DNA of 64,000 nt from Gemmatimonadota bacterium (GTDB taxonomy: Bacteria; Gemmatimonadota; Gemmatimonadetes; Gemmatimonadales; GWC2-71-9), in NCBI GenBank assembly GCA_003222035.1, contig QHUS01000059.1, positions 1 to 64,000 of the forward strand. The letters run 5' to 3'. Shown piece by piece: positions 18,088-27,640 of this stretch. Numbering within the stretch: the stretch's first letter is position 1; every line of letters starts with the position of its first letter. The notes under the pieces are model-generated. The model saw nothing but the letters and a program-made list of their open reading frames with translations. It was not told the origin of the DNA and did no database searches. The position numbers were made by a program, and so were the translations under genes.

Positions 18088-20883
18088 TCACGGCTTGGAT
18101 ACGAGCACCACCGTCGGATCGAGCGGATAGCGACCGAAGTGCCGACCGTAAATGGCCAGCCCCCCCCCTCCCGACAGAGCGGAGTCGACCTCGAAGCGGA
18201 TCACCAGCTGGCCCGCCGCTGCCGCCTCGTCGAGCGCCGCCCGGGGCAGCGTCACGCGGAGCAGCGTGCCATACGAGCCCGCTTCGCGCAGGCGCCCGTC
18301 TCGCCGCTGAAAATGCCACGACAGGATGCCGCGGTCGTCGGCCGGATCGTTGTCGAGCCGATCGCGTCCCGCGATCACGCCGTTCACGCGAACCGTCACG
18401 GCACTCGGGAAGCGCCGCTCATCGGTCATGGGATAGGCATTCGGGTTGAGACTCGGGTCGTGAGTGCCCTGTCCGAGCATGTAGTCGCCCGCCGCACGGC
18501 CCGCATCCGCGCGGTCCTTGGCGTAGAGCTGTTTGGAGGACACCTCGGCGATCAGGGCCGCGCTGTCGACGTCCGCGGGGTTGAGTCCGGGAGGCCACGA
18601 CACACGGTACTGGAAGAATCCCGAACCCGCCCCGTTCACTTTGAGGCCGTCCAACACGCTCCACTGCTTGAGCGACCAGGCGGCCGTATCGAAGTGGGCG
18701 GCGTCGATCCGCAGCAGCCGCGCATGACGCCCGTCCTCGAGCGTCACCTCCTGCGGCGGCTCGCCATCGACCACGAACGTGCAGAAGTTGCGATCGAGCA
18801 CGGCATTCCTCGCGTCCTCGAGTCGCACGGCCAGGACGACGACGGCGGGCTCGTCGGGCATGGTCACGGAGAGCGGCTCCAGCGGTGCGGTCATCCACGG
18901 ACGATACGGCACACGGCGCGTGGTTTCGAAGTACGTGCGCCGGCGGCCGAGGCTGTTCCAGCCGTAGGCTTGCGCGCGCAGGGTGAGAGTGTCGCCGAAG
19001 GCTGTACCGGATGTGAGGAAAGAGGCGTACAGGGGAACCGAGACCTTCGTCCCGGGCGAGACGGTTTGGCTCAGCTCCTCGCCAACGGCGACGTACACCG
19101 GGGCGTGCAGGTCTCGAAGCGACATCCCTTCTACCAGCTCGCCGAGCCCCGTCTCCTTCGGGGAGCGATCGTAGCGCCAGTAGCCGTTCCACTCGTTGAT
19201 CACGTCGTGCAGCTCGGTGTAGAGCCAACCCGCGATCTTCGGGTGGCTCCGGAACGCGTTCACCGCACGATGGTAGTCCCAGCTCCAGTCGACATCGCCG
19301 GTGCTTCCCTCGTAGCCCCAGACATTTCCGAACTCGCTGTTGATATTCGGCTGCAATCCCTGCCTGTACCCGGGCTCGAAATTCCACGGGGAGTCCGGGT
19401 ACGTGCTGTCGCTCACGATCCGGTCGTGCTCCTCCCACGCCCACCCCGGGAGGTAGGAATGCCACGAGTTGATGTCGGTCTCGGTGTGCCCGCGACCGCA
19501 GCAGGGCGAGTTGTCTTCCACGAGGCGCGTCGGGTCCAGGGCCTTCGTCTGGCGATACAGCGACGCCACCCAGCCTCGCGTCTCCGGTCGATAGACCTCC
19601 TTCTGACCCTCTTTGGTGAGCAGCCCCCACGTCTCGTTGAAGAGCACCCACGCGACGATGGCGGGGTGATTGAAGTCGCGCTCGATCATGCCGTGCAGCG
19701 CGGATTCCGCCTCCCGACGCATCGCCGAATCGGGCTCGCCCCACGAGTTCGGCACGTCGGCCATGATCAACATCCCCAGCCGGTCGGCCCAGTAGAGCTT
19801 GCGGGGCGACTCGATCTTGACGTGCTCGCGCAGCCCGGTCAGGCCGATCCCCTTGGCACGCAGGATCTCGTCGCGAACGAACGAGTCGCTCGGGTAGGCG
19901 TAGAACCCCTGCGGGTGGAAGGCCTGGTCGAGCGTCAGCTGGAGATACACCGGCTGGTTGTTGAGGGCGACGTAGCGGTAGTTGGTGCCGGGCAGGTCGA
20001 TCACCGAGATCTTCCGCATCCCGAAATAGCTCCGCACCCGATCGTCGCCCACGGTGGCCTCGACCTCGTACAGGAAGGGATCGTCGGGCGACCAGAGGTG
20101 GGCGTGCGGGATCGGCACGTCGAACGTGATCGCGTTCGCACCCTGGGTGATCGGCTGGTTGACTGGGGGAAGCGGCGCGTTCGTGAAGCGCAGGGTCAGC
20201 GTCAACGGACGCGGCGCTCGCTCGAGCAACCGCGCGGTCACGACGACGCGTTTCCCGTCGATGTCCGGGACGAAGTGCAGCGTGCGGAGCGGCACTACTC
20301 CGCGGGCTTCGAGGTAGGGTGTCTGCCAGATACCGCGCGCGTTGCCGTACCCCTGTTTTCCCTCCAGCTTGAACGCGCGCGGCGCGTCGTCGATCCGCAG
20401 CACGAGCCGGTGACGCCCGCCTCCGTTGACGTACGGCGTCAGCTCGAACTCGAACGGGATGTAGCCGCCGTCGTGCGTGCCGAGCTCGCGGCCGTCGAGC
20501 CACGCGGTGGTGCGCCAATCCGCGGCGCCGATCACCAGAAACACCCGGCGCTTCGCGCTCAACCAGCGGGCCGGCACCTCGATCGTCCGGGCGTACCAGC
20601 CCATGTCGGCGCTGTCGGGCACGCCCGAGAGCGGGCTTCCCCAGGGGAACGGCACGACGATCGTTCGAGCAGCGGGCGGCCCCGTCCGGAACCAGCCCTT
20701 GACCTCGCCCGCGTCGGCGGCGTCGAGCTGGAATTGCCACGGCCCGTTGAGACTCTGCCAGTCCGCTCGTTGGAAGTCGGGTCGAGGGTGCTCCGGCAGT
20801 GGAATGGCGGGTCGAACGGGACGCGGGCCGGAAAGGGCAAGCCCCGCAAGCGCGGAGAACCAGCGGGCACGACTCATGGCCAT
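18088..20883 (-). CDS. Glycoside hydrolase family 2 (beta-galactosidase/beta-glucuronidase-like)
   Basis: SLNGPWQFQLDAADAG...GLTGLREHVKIESPRKLYWADRLGMLIMADVPNSWGE...NHPAIVAWVLFNETWG. Confidence 0.9.
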   Translation of the reverse strand: MAMSRARWFSALAGLALSGPRPVRPAIPLPEHPRPDFQRADWQSLNGPWQFQLDAADAGEVKGWFRTGPPAARTIVVPFPWGSPLSGVPDSADMGWYARTIEVPARWLSAKRRVFLVIGAADWRTTAWLDGRELGTHDGGYIPFEFELTPYVNGGGRHRLVLRIDDAPRAFKLEGKQGYGNARGIWQTPYLEARGVVPLRTLHFVPDIDGKRVVVTARLLERAPRPLTLTLRFTNAPLPPVNQPITQGANAITFDVPIPHAHLWSPDDPFLYEVEATVGDDRVRSYFGMRKISVIDLPGTNYRYVALNNQPVYLQLTLDQAFHPQGFYAYPSDSFVRDEILRAKGIGLTGLREHVKIESPRKLYWADRLGMLIMADVPNSWGEPDSAMRREAESALHGMIERDFNHPAIVAWVLFNETWGLLTKEGQKEVYRPETRGWVASLYRQTKALDPTRLVEDNSPCCGRGHTETDINSWHSYLPGWAWEEHDRIVSDSTYPDSPWNFEPGYRQGLQPNINSEFGNVWGYEGSTGDVDWSWDYHRAVNAFRSHPKIAGWLYTELHDVINEWNGYWRYDRSPKETGLGELVEGMSLRDLHAPVYVAVGEELSQTVSPGTKVSVPLYASFLTSGTAFGDTLTLRAQAYGWNSLGRRRTYFETTRRVPYRPWMTAPLEPLSVTMPDEPAVVVLAVRLEDARNAVLDRNFCTFVVDGEPPQEVTLEDGRHARLLRIDAAHFDTAAWSLKQWSVLDGLKVNGAGSGFFQYRVSWPPGLNPADVDSAALIAEVSSKQLYAKDRADAGRAAGDYMLGQGTHDPSLNPNAYPMTDERRFPSAVTVRVNGVIAGRDRLDNDPADDRGILSWHFQRRDGRLREAGSYGTLLRVTLPRAALDEAAAAGQLVIRFEVDSALSGGGGLAIYGRHFGRYPLDPTVVLVSKP

Positions 20884-20922
20884 GTGGACGCGGATAAACT
20901 ATACCGCCGTGGAGACTCGAGC

Positions 20923-22083
20923 ATGCGTCGCACGTTCGATGCCAGAACCGCAACGTGGTGCGCGGTGGTGACGTTGAGCGCTGCCTGCGGGGGTGGCGGA
21001 GGAGAGAAAGGGCACCCGTTCGGCACCACTAATCGGGGTGAGGCCGTGAGTCTCTACACGCTCAAGAACGCGCACGGGATGGAGCTTCGCGTCATCGACT
21101 ACGGCGGCATTATCCTGTCCCTGAAGGTGCCGGACCGGACGGGCCGAGTCGCCGACGTGGTGTTGGGCTTCGATTCCCTCGGCGACTACGAGCGGGGATC
21201 GCCCTATTTCGGCGCCATCATCGGCCGCTACGGCAATCGCATCGCGGGAGGCCGGTTCACGCTCGATGGCCAGACCTATACCCTCGCCCGCAACAACGGT
21301 GTCAATCATCTACATGGGGGTGTCAGGGGTTTCGACAAAGTGGTGTGGGCTGCCACCCGGTTCGAGCGCGGCGACTCCACGGGTCTGGTCTTCCGGTACA
21401 CGAGTCCCGACGGCGAGGAGGGGTACCCAGGGACGCTGCGGGCGCAGGTCACCTACACCCTCACGGAGAGTAACGAGCTGATCTTCGACTACGAAGCCAC
21501 GACCGACCGCGCGACGCCTGTCAACCTCACGCAGCACAGCTACTTCAACCTGGGGAGCGACGGGACGGGCGACATCCTGGGGCACGTGGTCGTGCTGAAC
21601 GCCGACCGGTTCACGCCCGTGGACTCGACGCTGATCCCGACGGGCGAGCTCCGAAGCGTCCAGGGCACGCCGTTCGATTTTCGCACGCCCATGGCTATCG
21701 GCGCGCGCGTCGGTCAGAACGACGAACAGCTGCGCTACGGTCGAGGCTACGATCACAACTTCGTGCTGAACAAGGGTGGCAAGGGCGGTACGGAGACGAC
21801 GGCAGGCGATCCGACCCTTGCAGCTCGCGTATACGAGCCCCGGAGCGGTCGGGTGATGGAGATCCTCACCACGGAGCCGGGACTGCAGTTCTACTCGGGC
21901 AACTTCCTCGACGGCACGTTGCGGGGAAAGCACGGCGTCGTGTACCGCCACCGCGCCGGCTTCGCGATGGAGACGCAACACTTTCCCGACTCTCCGAACG
22001 AGCCCGCCTTCCCGTCCACCACCTTGCGTCCCGGGCAGACCTACCGCTCGCGGACCATCTACAGGTTCTCCATTCAGCCATGA
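20923..22083 (+). CDS. galM: Aldose 1-epimerase (lipoprotein-like signal)
   Basis: DYGGIILSLKVPDRTGRVADVVLGFDSLGDYERGSPYFGAIIGRYGNRIAGGRF...GGVRGFDKVVW; LSAAC lipobox-like N-terminus. Confidence 0.93.
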   Translation: MRRTFDARTATWCAVVTLSAACGGGGGEKGHPFGTTNRGEAVSLYTLKNAHGMELRVIDYGGIILSLKVPDRTGRVADVVLGFDSLGDYERGSPYFGAIIGRYGNRIAGGRFTLDGQTYTLARNNGVNHLHGGVRGFDKVVWAATRFERGDSTGLVFRYTSPDGEEGYPGTLRAQVTYTLTESNELIFDYEATTDRATPVNLTQHSYFNLGSDGTGDILGHVVVLNADRFTPVDSTLIPTGELRSVQGTPFDFRTPMAIGARVGQNDEQLRYGRGYDHNFVLNKGGKGGTETTAGDPTLAARVYEPRSGRVMEILTTEPGLQFYSGNFLDGTLRGKHGVVYRHRAGFAMETQHFPDSPNEPAFPSTTLRPGQTYRSRTIYRFSIQP

Positions 22084-23018
22084 TCAATCGCCGCCAATTC
22101 CTCGAGACGTCCGCCGCCTTGCTGGCTGCTCCGTACGCCGGCGGCCACGACCGCCCGCACATGAGGGATCGCCTGCCGCTCGGCTTCTCCACGCTCGGCT
22201 GCCCGGCGTGGACCTGGACGGAGATCCTGAACTTCGCCGCCGCGCACGATTTTGCCGCGATCGAGCTGCGCGGGCTCCAGGCGAATATGGACTTGACCAA
22301 GGCGCCCGAATTGGCTCCGCAGCGGCTCCCCAGCGTGGCGGGCCAGCTCGCCGCGCGCGGGCTGCGGGTTTCCTGTCTCGGCGCCTCTGCCGAGATGCAC
22401 CAGATGGACGATGCCAAGCGCGCCGCCCAGCTCGATGAGGCCCGCCGCTTCATCGATCTGGCCCAGGCTCTCGGGGTGCCCTACGTGCGCGTGTTCGGGA
22501 ACAAGTACGTTGAGGGCGTGCCGCGGGACGTCATGCTCACGCACATCGCGCGCGGCCTCCGGGAACTGGGGGACTACGCGCGGCCGAGGAATGTCACGGT
22601 GCTGATCGAGTCACATGGCGACTTCACCGACTCGCCCGCGCTGCTCGAGCTGCTGCGGCGAGCGGACTCACCCGCCGTGGCGCTGCTGTGGGACGCGCAC
22701 CACACCTTCGTCTCCGGGAAGGAGGCGCCCGAGGATACCGTGCGCCAGCTCGGGCGCTACATCCGTCACACCCACGTGAAAGACTCCGTTCCTCAAGGGT
22801 CGGATCGCCGCTACGTGCTCACCGGCACGGGCGACGTCCCCGTGCGGCGGCAGATCGAGGCGCTTGCGAAGAGCGGCTATCGCGGCTACTACAGCTTCGA
22901 ATGGGAGAAGCGCTGGCATCCCGACATCGAGGCGCCGGAGGTTGCGATCGCGCAGTTCGCGACGGTCGCGCGCGGCTATTTGCTCGGGGCCGGGGTAGGG
23001 GCGACGCCGGGGCGCTGA
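22080..23018 (+). CDS. Sugar phosphate isomerase/epimerase (AP-endonuclease-2-like TIM barrel)
   Basis: LGFSTLGCPAWTWTEILNFAAAHDFAAIELRGLQ...VALLWDAHHTF...YIRHTHVKDS; ATGA overlap with galM; Tat-like N-terminus NRRQFLETSAALLAAP. Confidence 0.87.
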   Translation: MINRRQFLETSAALLAAPYAGGHDRPHMRDRLPLGFSTLGCPAWTWTEILNFAAAHDFAAIELRGLQANMDLTKAPELAPQRLPSVAGQLAARGLRVSCLGASAEMHQMDDAKRAAQLDEARRFIDLAQALGVPYVRVFGNKYVEGVPRDVMLTHIARGLRELGDYARPRNVTVLIESHGDFTDSPALLELLRRADSPAVALLWDAHHTFVSGKEAPEDTVRQLGRYIRHTHVKDSVPQGSDRRYVLTGTGDVPVRRQIEALAKSGYRGYYSFEWEKRWHPDIEAPEVAIAQFATVARGYLLGAGVGATPGR

Positions 23019-23094
23019 CCATGACGATCTCTCGTCGCAGCGCCCTTGAACTCGCCCCTTTTTCCTCCCTGGACCCGCAGCCCGCCATGCTCTA

Positions 23095-25596
23095 ATGTCC
23101 CGCATGCCCAACCGAACCCTGCTCGCACTGCCGGTTCTCCTGTTGGCCACCACGGCCAGGTCTGCCGCTTCACAGTCCGCGCCTCCCCAGTCCGCGCCCC
23201 CCCTGCAGCTCCGGTGGGAGCTTGTGGGCGATAGCCTCACCAATGATGGCGGCAGCTCTCGCGTGCTGTTCACGCTCACGAACCGTGACACCAAGCCACT
23301 CCCGAAAAGTGGGTGGGCGATCTACTTCAGCGCGCTGCACTCGGCCCAGCCCGGCAGCGCCGGAGCCGGGTGCGACATCCAGGACGTGATGGCCGACCTG
23401 CACCGCATCGTTCCCGGCCCCGCCTTCGCGGGGCTCGCGCCCGGCGCGTCGATGAAGATTCCTTACGTGACTGACCTCCTGTCCAATGGCAGCTCCGCTC
23501 CGTCCGGCCCCTATATCGTGTTCGACAGCGCAAAGGATGTCGGCGTGCCCTTGAGCGACTACGTCGCGGTTCCCTTCGAGCGGTCCGTCGGTGTCGTGAC
23601 GCCGGAGATCCAGTACGCCCGCGATTCGGGAGTCCGCGACATCGCCGTGAGCGACCTGCCGCCCGTGTTTCCGACGCCGGTGCAGGTGACACGGGGAGCA
23701 GGAGAGCTACGAGTCACGGCGATGCCGGCGATCACGGCACCGGCCGAGCTCGCGAGCGAGGCACAGTTCGCCGCCGAATACCTCCGGCCATACGTCCGGT
23801 CCGGGAAGGGCAGCGTCGCGTTGCGACTCGAGGTGGGTCCTGTCGAAGGCCAATCGTCGCCTGAGGCGTACGAGCTGGTGATCGATCCCACGACAGGTGT
23901 TCGCATCGTCGGCGTCTCGCCGGCGGGTGTCTTCTATGGCTTGCAATCCCTCCGGACTCTGCTGGTGCCGCCACCGAAAGGTTCGGGGCTGGTCTTGCCA
24001 GCGATGCGCGTCGTGGACGCGCCCAGATTCGGCTACCGCGGTTTCATGCTCGACGTCGCACGCAACTTCCATCCGAAGGCCGCGGTGTTGCGCACGCTCG
24101 ACTTGATGGCGCGCTACAAGCTCAACGTCTTCCACATGCACCTCACGGATGACGAGGGCTGGCGTGTCGAGATCGCAGGTCTGCCGGAGCTGACGACGGT
24201 GGGCGCGCGACGTGGCCACACGCTCGACTCCAAGGTGTTCCTGCAACCCGCGTTTGGCTCGGGTCCTCAGGTCGGGCGGCCGTTTGGCAGTGGGTTCTTT
24301 TCGCGTGCCGACTACATCGAGATCGTGCGCTACGCAGCGGCGCGGCATGTCGAGGTGATTCCCGAGATCGAGATGCCGGGCCACGCGCGCGCAGCGATCA
24401 AGTCCATGGACACGCGTCCGGAATACCGGCTCAGCGATCCGCAAGACCGTTCGGACTACCATTCGGTTCAAGGGTACCCTGACAACGTGATGAACCCCGC
24501 GCTCGAGTCGACGTATCGGTTCATCGAAAAGGTCGTGACGGAGCTCGCGGCGATGCACCGCGAGGCCGGTGCGCCGCTACGCCACATCCACATGGGCGGC
24601 GATGAAGTGCCGGCCGGCGTGTGGGTGGGCTCGCCCGCCGTGCAGGCGTTCATGCAGTCGCATGGTGTCACGGACGTGAACGAGCTTTGGTTCGCGTTCT
24701 ACGGCCGGATCGAGCAGATCCTGAAGGCGCAGGGACTCGTCCCGTCGGGCTGGGAAGAGATCGCGGTGCGCAAGACGCGGCGCGATGGCCGGTCCACCAC
24801 GATCGTCAATCCCGGTTTCGCGGAGCGGGGCTGGCGGGCGTACGTGTGGAACAACGTCGCCGGCTGGGGCGCCGAGGACCTGGCGTATCGGCTGGCGAAC
24901 GGCGGCTATGACGTCGTACTCAGTCCCGTCACCAACTACTACTTCGATCTGGCGTGGAATCAGAATCCCGAGGAGATCGGACTCGACTGGGGCGGCTACC
25001 TCGACATGGAGAAGCCTTTCGAGTTCATACCGTTCGACTACTACCGCAACACGCGGCTCGACAGACGCGGGAATCCTTTGCCCGCTGGAGTCTTCGCCGG
25101 CAAGGAGCGGCTCACCGATTACGGGCGCAACCACATCGTCGGGATCCAGGGCAACCTGTGGTCGGAGACGTTGGGAGGCGACGGGCGACTCGAGTACATG
25201 ATCGTGCCGAAGCTCTTCGCGCTGGCGGAGCGGGCGTGGGCGCCCGACCCGGATTGGGCCCAGGAGAAGGACTCGGCGCGATCCGATGCGCTGTTTCGCG
25301 AGGCGTGGTCACGCCTGGTGAACGTGGTCGGCAAGCGCGAGCTGCCGCGACTGGATCGTGAAACGCCCGGGCTCAACTACCGCATCCCGACCCCTGGCCT
25401 GCGAGTCACCGGCGGTCTCGTAAACAGCAGTACCGAGCTGCCGGGGTTCACGCTGCGGTATACGACCGACGGCAGCGAGCCCGGAGCGCGCAGTTCCGTG
25501 GTGCGTGGGCCAATCCCCTTGCGCGGGACGATTCGCGTCGCCGCGTTCAACGCGATGGGGCGAAAGGGCCACACGGCGAGCCTCAAAGCGCCCTAA
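23095..25596 (+). CDS. Beta-N-acetylhexosaminidase, GH20
   Basis: GYRGFMLDVARNFHPKAAVLRTLDLMARYKLNVFHMHLTDDEGWRVEI...HIHMGGDEVPAGVW. Confidence 0.94.
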   Translation: MSRMPNRTLLALPVLLLATTARSAASQSAPPQSAPPLQLRWELVGDSLTNDGGSSRVLFTLTNRDTKPLPKSGWAIYFSALHSAQPGSAGAGCDIQDVMADLHRIVPGPAFAGLAPGASMKIPYVTDLLSNGSSAPSGPYIVFDSAKDVGVPLSDYVAVPFERSVGVVTPEIQYARDSGVRDIAVSDLPPVFPTPVQVTRGAGELRVTAMPAITAPAELASEAQFAAEYLRPYVRSGKGSVALRLEVGPVEGQSSPEAYELVIDPTTGVRIVGVSPAGVFYGLQSLRTLLVPPPKGSGLVLPAMRVVDAPRFGYRGFMLDVARNFHPKAAVLRTLDLMARYKLNVFHMHLTDDEGWRVEIAGLPELTTVGARRGHTLDSKVFLQPAFGSGPQVGRPFGSGFFSRADYIEIVRYAAARHVEVIPEIEMPGHARAAIKSMDTRPEYRLSDPQDRSDYHSVQGYPDNVMNPALESTYRFIEKVVTELAAMHREAGAPLRHIHMGGDEVPAGVWVGSPAVQAFMQSHGVTDVNELWFAFYGRIEQILKAQGLVPSGWEEIAVRKTRRDGRSTTIVNPGFAERGWRAYVWNNVAGWGAEDLAYRLANGGYDVVLSPVTNYYFDLAWNQNPEEIGLDWGGYLDMEKPFEFIPFDYYRNTRLDRRGNPLPAGVFAGKERLTDYGRNHIVGIQGNLWSETLGGDGRLEYMIVPKLFALAERAWAPDPDWAQEKDSARSDALFREAWSRLVNVVGKRELPRLDRETPGLNYRIPTPGLRVTGGLVNSSTELPGFTLRYTTDGSEPGARSSVVRGPIPLRGTIRVAAFNAMGRKGHTASLKAP

Positions 25597-27080
25597 ATCG
25601 CCTGTTTGGTTGGCTCGAGAAGCAAGACCCCGGTCTCCGCCGCGCCCGGGCCGGAATCGGTGAACACATGCGTTTCACGCCCCGTCTCCGTGCGGTAGCG
25701 AGCCGCGACGTCACGCACCACTGCTTCCGCTCGGTCGGTCCCCAGGACCGCGACCGTGCCGCCGCTGCCGCCGCCCGTGATCTTCGCGCCGAACAGGCCG
25801 TGCTCCGGGCCCTCTCGGGCGACGAGCTCGACGAGACGGTCGGTGCCGTCGCTGCCGAGCCCGCAAGCGCCATAGCTCTCGTGGGAGTCGTACATCAGGC
25901 GTCCCAGCTCGACGGCGACTTGCGGCTGGTCGCCGAGCACCCCAAGCAGCTCTGCGAAGCGGTGCACGCGCGCGTGCTCGTGTACGGGGTGCGCGGTCGC
26001 CCGCCGGACGGGATACCGGTGCTCGGGGCGAACCGTCGTTGCCGCGTCGGTCAGCCCATCGTATCGCTGCAGGAACTCCGCGCCGGACATCTGCTCCGGT
26101 AGACCGCCAGCCAGGTCCGAAAACTCGGCTTCGGTGAGATTGGCGAGATAGCCGCGCCAACGCGGGTCGGAGATCGTCACCCGCGTGCCGTCGCGCACCG
26201 CGTGGCACCCGGCTGCGGCGGCGATCATGCGGTAACCCATGAACGCCGCCGTGCGCACGGTGCCGTAGTCCACACCCGATACGGCGTGACTGATGCCCGA
26301 ATCGATTCCGTAGAACCTGAAGCCGGCCGGGATCTCGATGTGTCCCTCGACCGTGCCCGGCTGGCAGCACAGGCGGAGCAGCCGATCGCGTCGGCCGCAC
26401 GCGCTGGTCATCTGATCCATGATTCCGCACGGCGCGCCGACGACCTGATTTTCGACTGCTTGGCACGCGGCCGCGAGCTCTGTGGCGGACATCGCGCTGC
26501 CGCTGCTCGCCGCCACTGCTGCCGCGGCCGCGACCTCGAGCGCCGCCGACGACGCGACGCCGCGGCCTTCAGGTATCGTTGAATCGATCAGAATTCGGAG
26601 GCCCCAGGACGCGCGCCTGTCCTGAGCCACGCGTTGCAGCAACAGCTGGACGACGCCGACCACGTAACCCGCCCACCGGTCGGCTTCGTGGCCCGCAAAC
26701 CACGCGGCCAGCGCCGCGGGAGTGCCGAGCTCTCCGTTGCGGTCGACGAGTGATGCGAGCGCTACGCTGAAGAAATGCCACTGCAGTCCGCGGCGCGTGA
26801 CGACATCGCAGCGGCGCGTCGAGTGTCGTTGTAGCAGCACCGTGGTCGAGCACGCGAGCGGCAGCTCCAGCACCCGCGCACCGCTGTAGTCCGCGATCCC
26901 GCCCATGACGTCGAGCCGGCCCGGAGCCCGCGCGATGTAGAGTGGTGCGTCGCCGGTGAAGAACTCACGCACGCGGGGATCCGCATCGTGCGGCAGAGCT
27001 CGCAGGCGGTCGAGCGCGGGCTGAAACCAGACGAGGTCGCCCGCGGTGTGGACGTCGGGGAGGTGGCGGAGTCGGATCAC
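25593..27080 (-). CDS. GHMP kinase resembling the kinase domain of plant L-arabinokinase (galactokinase superfamily)
   Basis: IARAPGRLDVMGGIADYSGARVLELPL; STIPEGRGVASSAALEVA; VENQVVGAPCGIMDQMTSACG; FYGIDSGISHAVSGVDYGTVRTAAFMGYRMI; YGACGLGSDGTDRLVELV; FGAKITGGGSGGTVAVLG. Confidence 0.8.
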   Translation of the reverse strand: MIRLRHLPDVHTAGDLVWFQPALDRLRALPHDADPRVREFFTGDAPLYIARAPGRLDVMGGIADYSGARVLELPLACSTTVLLQRHSTRRCDVVTRRGLQWHFFSVALASLVDRNGELGTPAALAAWFAGHEADRWAGYVVGVVQLLLQRVAQDRRASWGLRILIDSTIPEGRGVASSAALEVAAAAAVAASSGSAMSATELAAACQAVENQVVGAPCGIMDQMTSACGRRDRLLRLCCQPGTVEGHIEIPAGFRFYGIDSGISHAVSGVDYGTVRTAAFMGYRMIAAAAGCHAVRDGTRVTISDPRWRGYLANLTEAEFSDLAGGLPEQMSGAEFLQRYDGLTDAATTVRPEHRYPVRRATAHPVHEHARVHRFAELLGVLGDQPQVAVELGRLMYDSHESYGACGLGSDGTDRLVELVAREGPEHGLFGAKITGGGSGGTVAVLGTDRAEAVVRDVAARYRTETGRETHVFTDSGPGAAETGVLLLEPTKQAI

Positions 27081-27083
27081 AAA

Positions 27084-27130
27084 CAGATCCTTCGCTGCGC
27101 GCGCGTGCCGCGCGCTCGCTCAAGATGACA
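27084..27130 (-). repeat. REP-like hairpin repeat, copy A
   Basis: CAGATCCTTCGCT-gcgcgcg-cgtgc-cgcgcgc-TCGCTCAAGATGACA; shares flanks with copies B and C, GC stem differs. Confidence 0.7.
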
Positions 27131-27145
27131 TCCGCGCGGCGGGTT

Positions 27146-27445
27146 CTAGGAAGGTAGTTGGCGGAACCAGCGATCCGCGAGATCTTCCCAGGTGCGGTTG
27201 CGCTGTTCGATCAGATGGATCTTTCGGGTGCGAACCCAGCCCTTGACCTCCTTCTCGCGGGCAATGGCGTCACGAATGTCCGTGAACTCCTCGAAGTACA
27301 CGAGCCGGGTGATGTGATACCTGCTTGTGAAGCCAGGAGTCAGGCTCTGCTTGTGTTCGTAGACACGGCGTGCGAGGTCGTTGGTGACGCCGACATACAG
27401 CACGCGCGAGCGACTGGCCATGACGTACACGTAGTAGATCCGCAT
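27146..27445 (-). CDS. Small GIY-YIG nuclease family protein
   Basis: MRIYYVYVMASRSRVLYVGVTNDLARRVYEHKQSLTPGFTSRYHITRLVYFEEFTDIRDAIAREKEVKGWVRTRKIHLIE. Confidence 0.93.
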   Translation of the reverse strand: MRIYYVYVMASRSRVLYVGVTNDLARRVYEHKQSLTPGFTSRYHITRLVYFEEFTDIRDAIAREKEVKGWVRTRKIHLIEQRNRTWEDLADRWFRQLPS

Positions 27446-27515
27446 AGTGGACACACGGTCGCGTATTCCGGCATCGTGGATGTCATCATTTTTCGGCGGC
27501 CTGGTGCCCAAAAAG

Positions 27516-27549
27516 CAGATCCTTCGCGCCTTCGGCGCTCAGGATGACA
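27516..27549 (-). repeat. REP-like hairpin repeat, copy B
   Basis: CAGATCCTTCGCGCCTTCGGCGCTCAGGATGACA. Confidence 0.7.
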
Positions 27550-27640
27550 CACTCGCTCGCTTCGCGAAAGAGAAGCCAACGTGAGTACGCGACTACTCTT
27601 TCCCCTCTTTCCCCCTCTCTTATAGCAGCCACACGGCGCG

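Noticed and set aside
18139-22083. 1314-aa + strand ORF spanning the GH2 region and galM
   Set aside because: The upstream ~900 codons are antisense to the well-supported GH2 gene and look like reverse-frame translation; only 20923-22083 (galM) is real. Long antisense ORFs are expected at this GC content.
27446-27511. 22-aa N-terminal extension of the GIY-YIG protein from a TTG start
   Set aside because: GIY-YIG proteins normally begin close to the YYVYV motif; the ATG at 27445 is more credible, although the upstream AAGGA from the repeat is noted.
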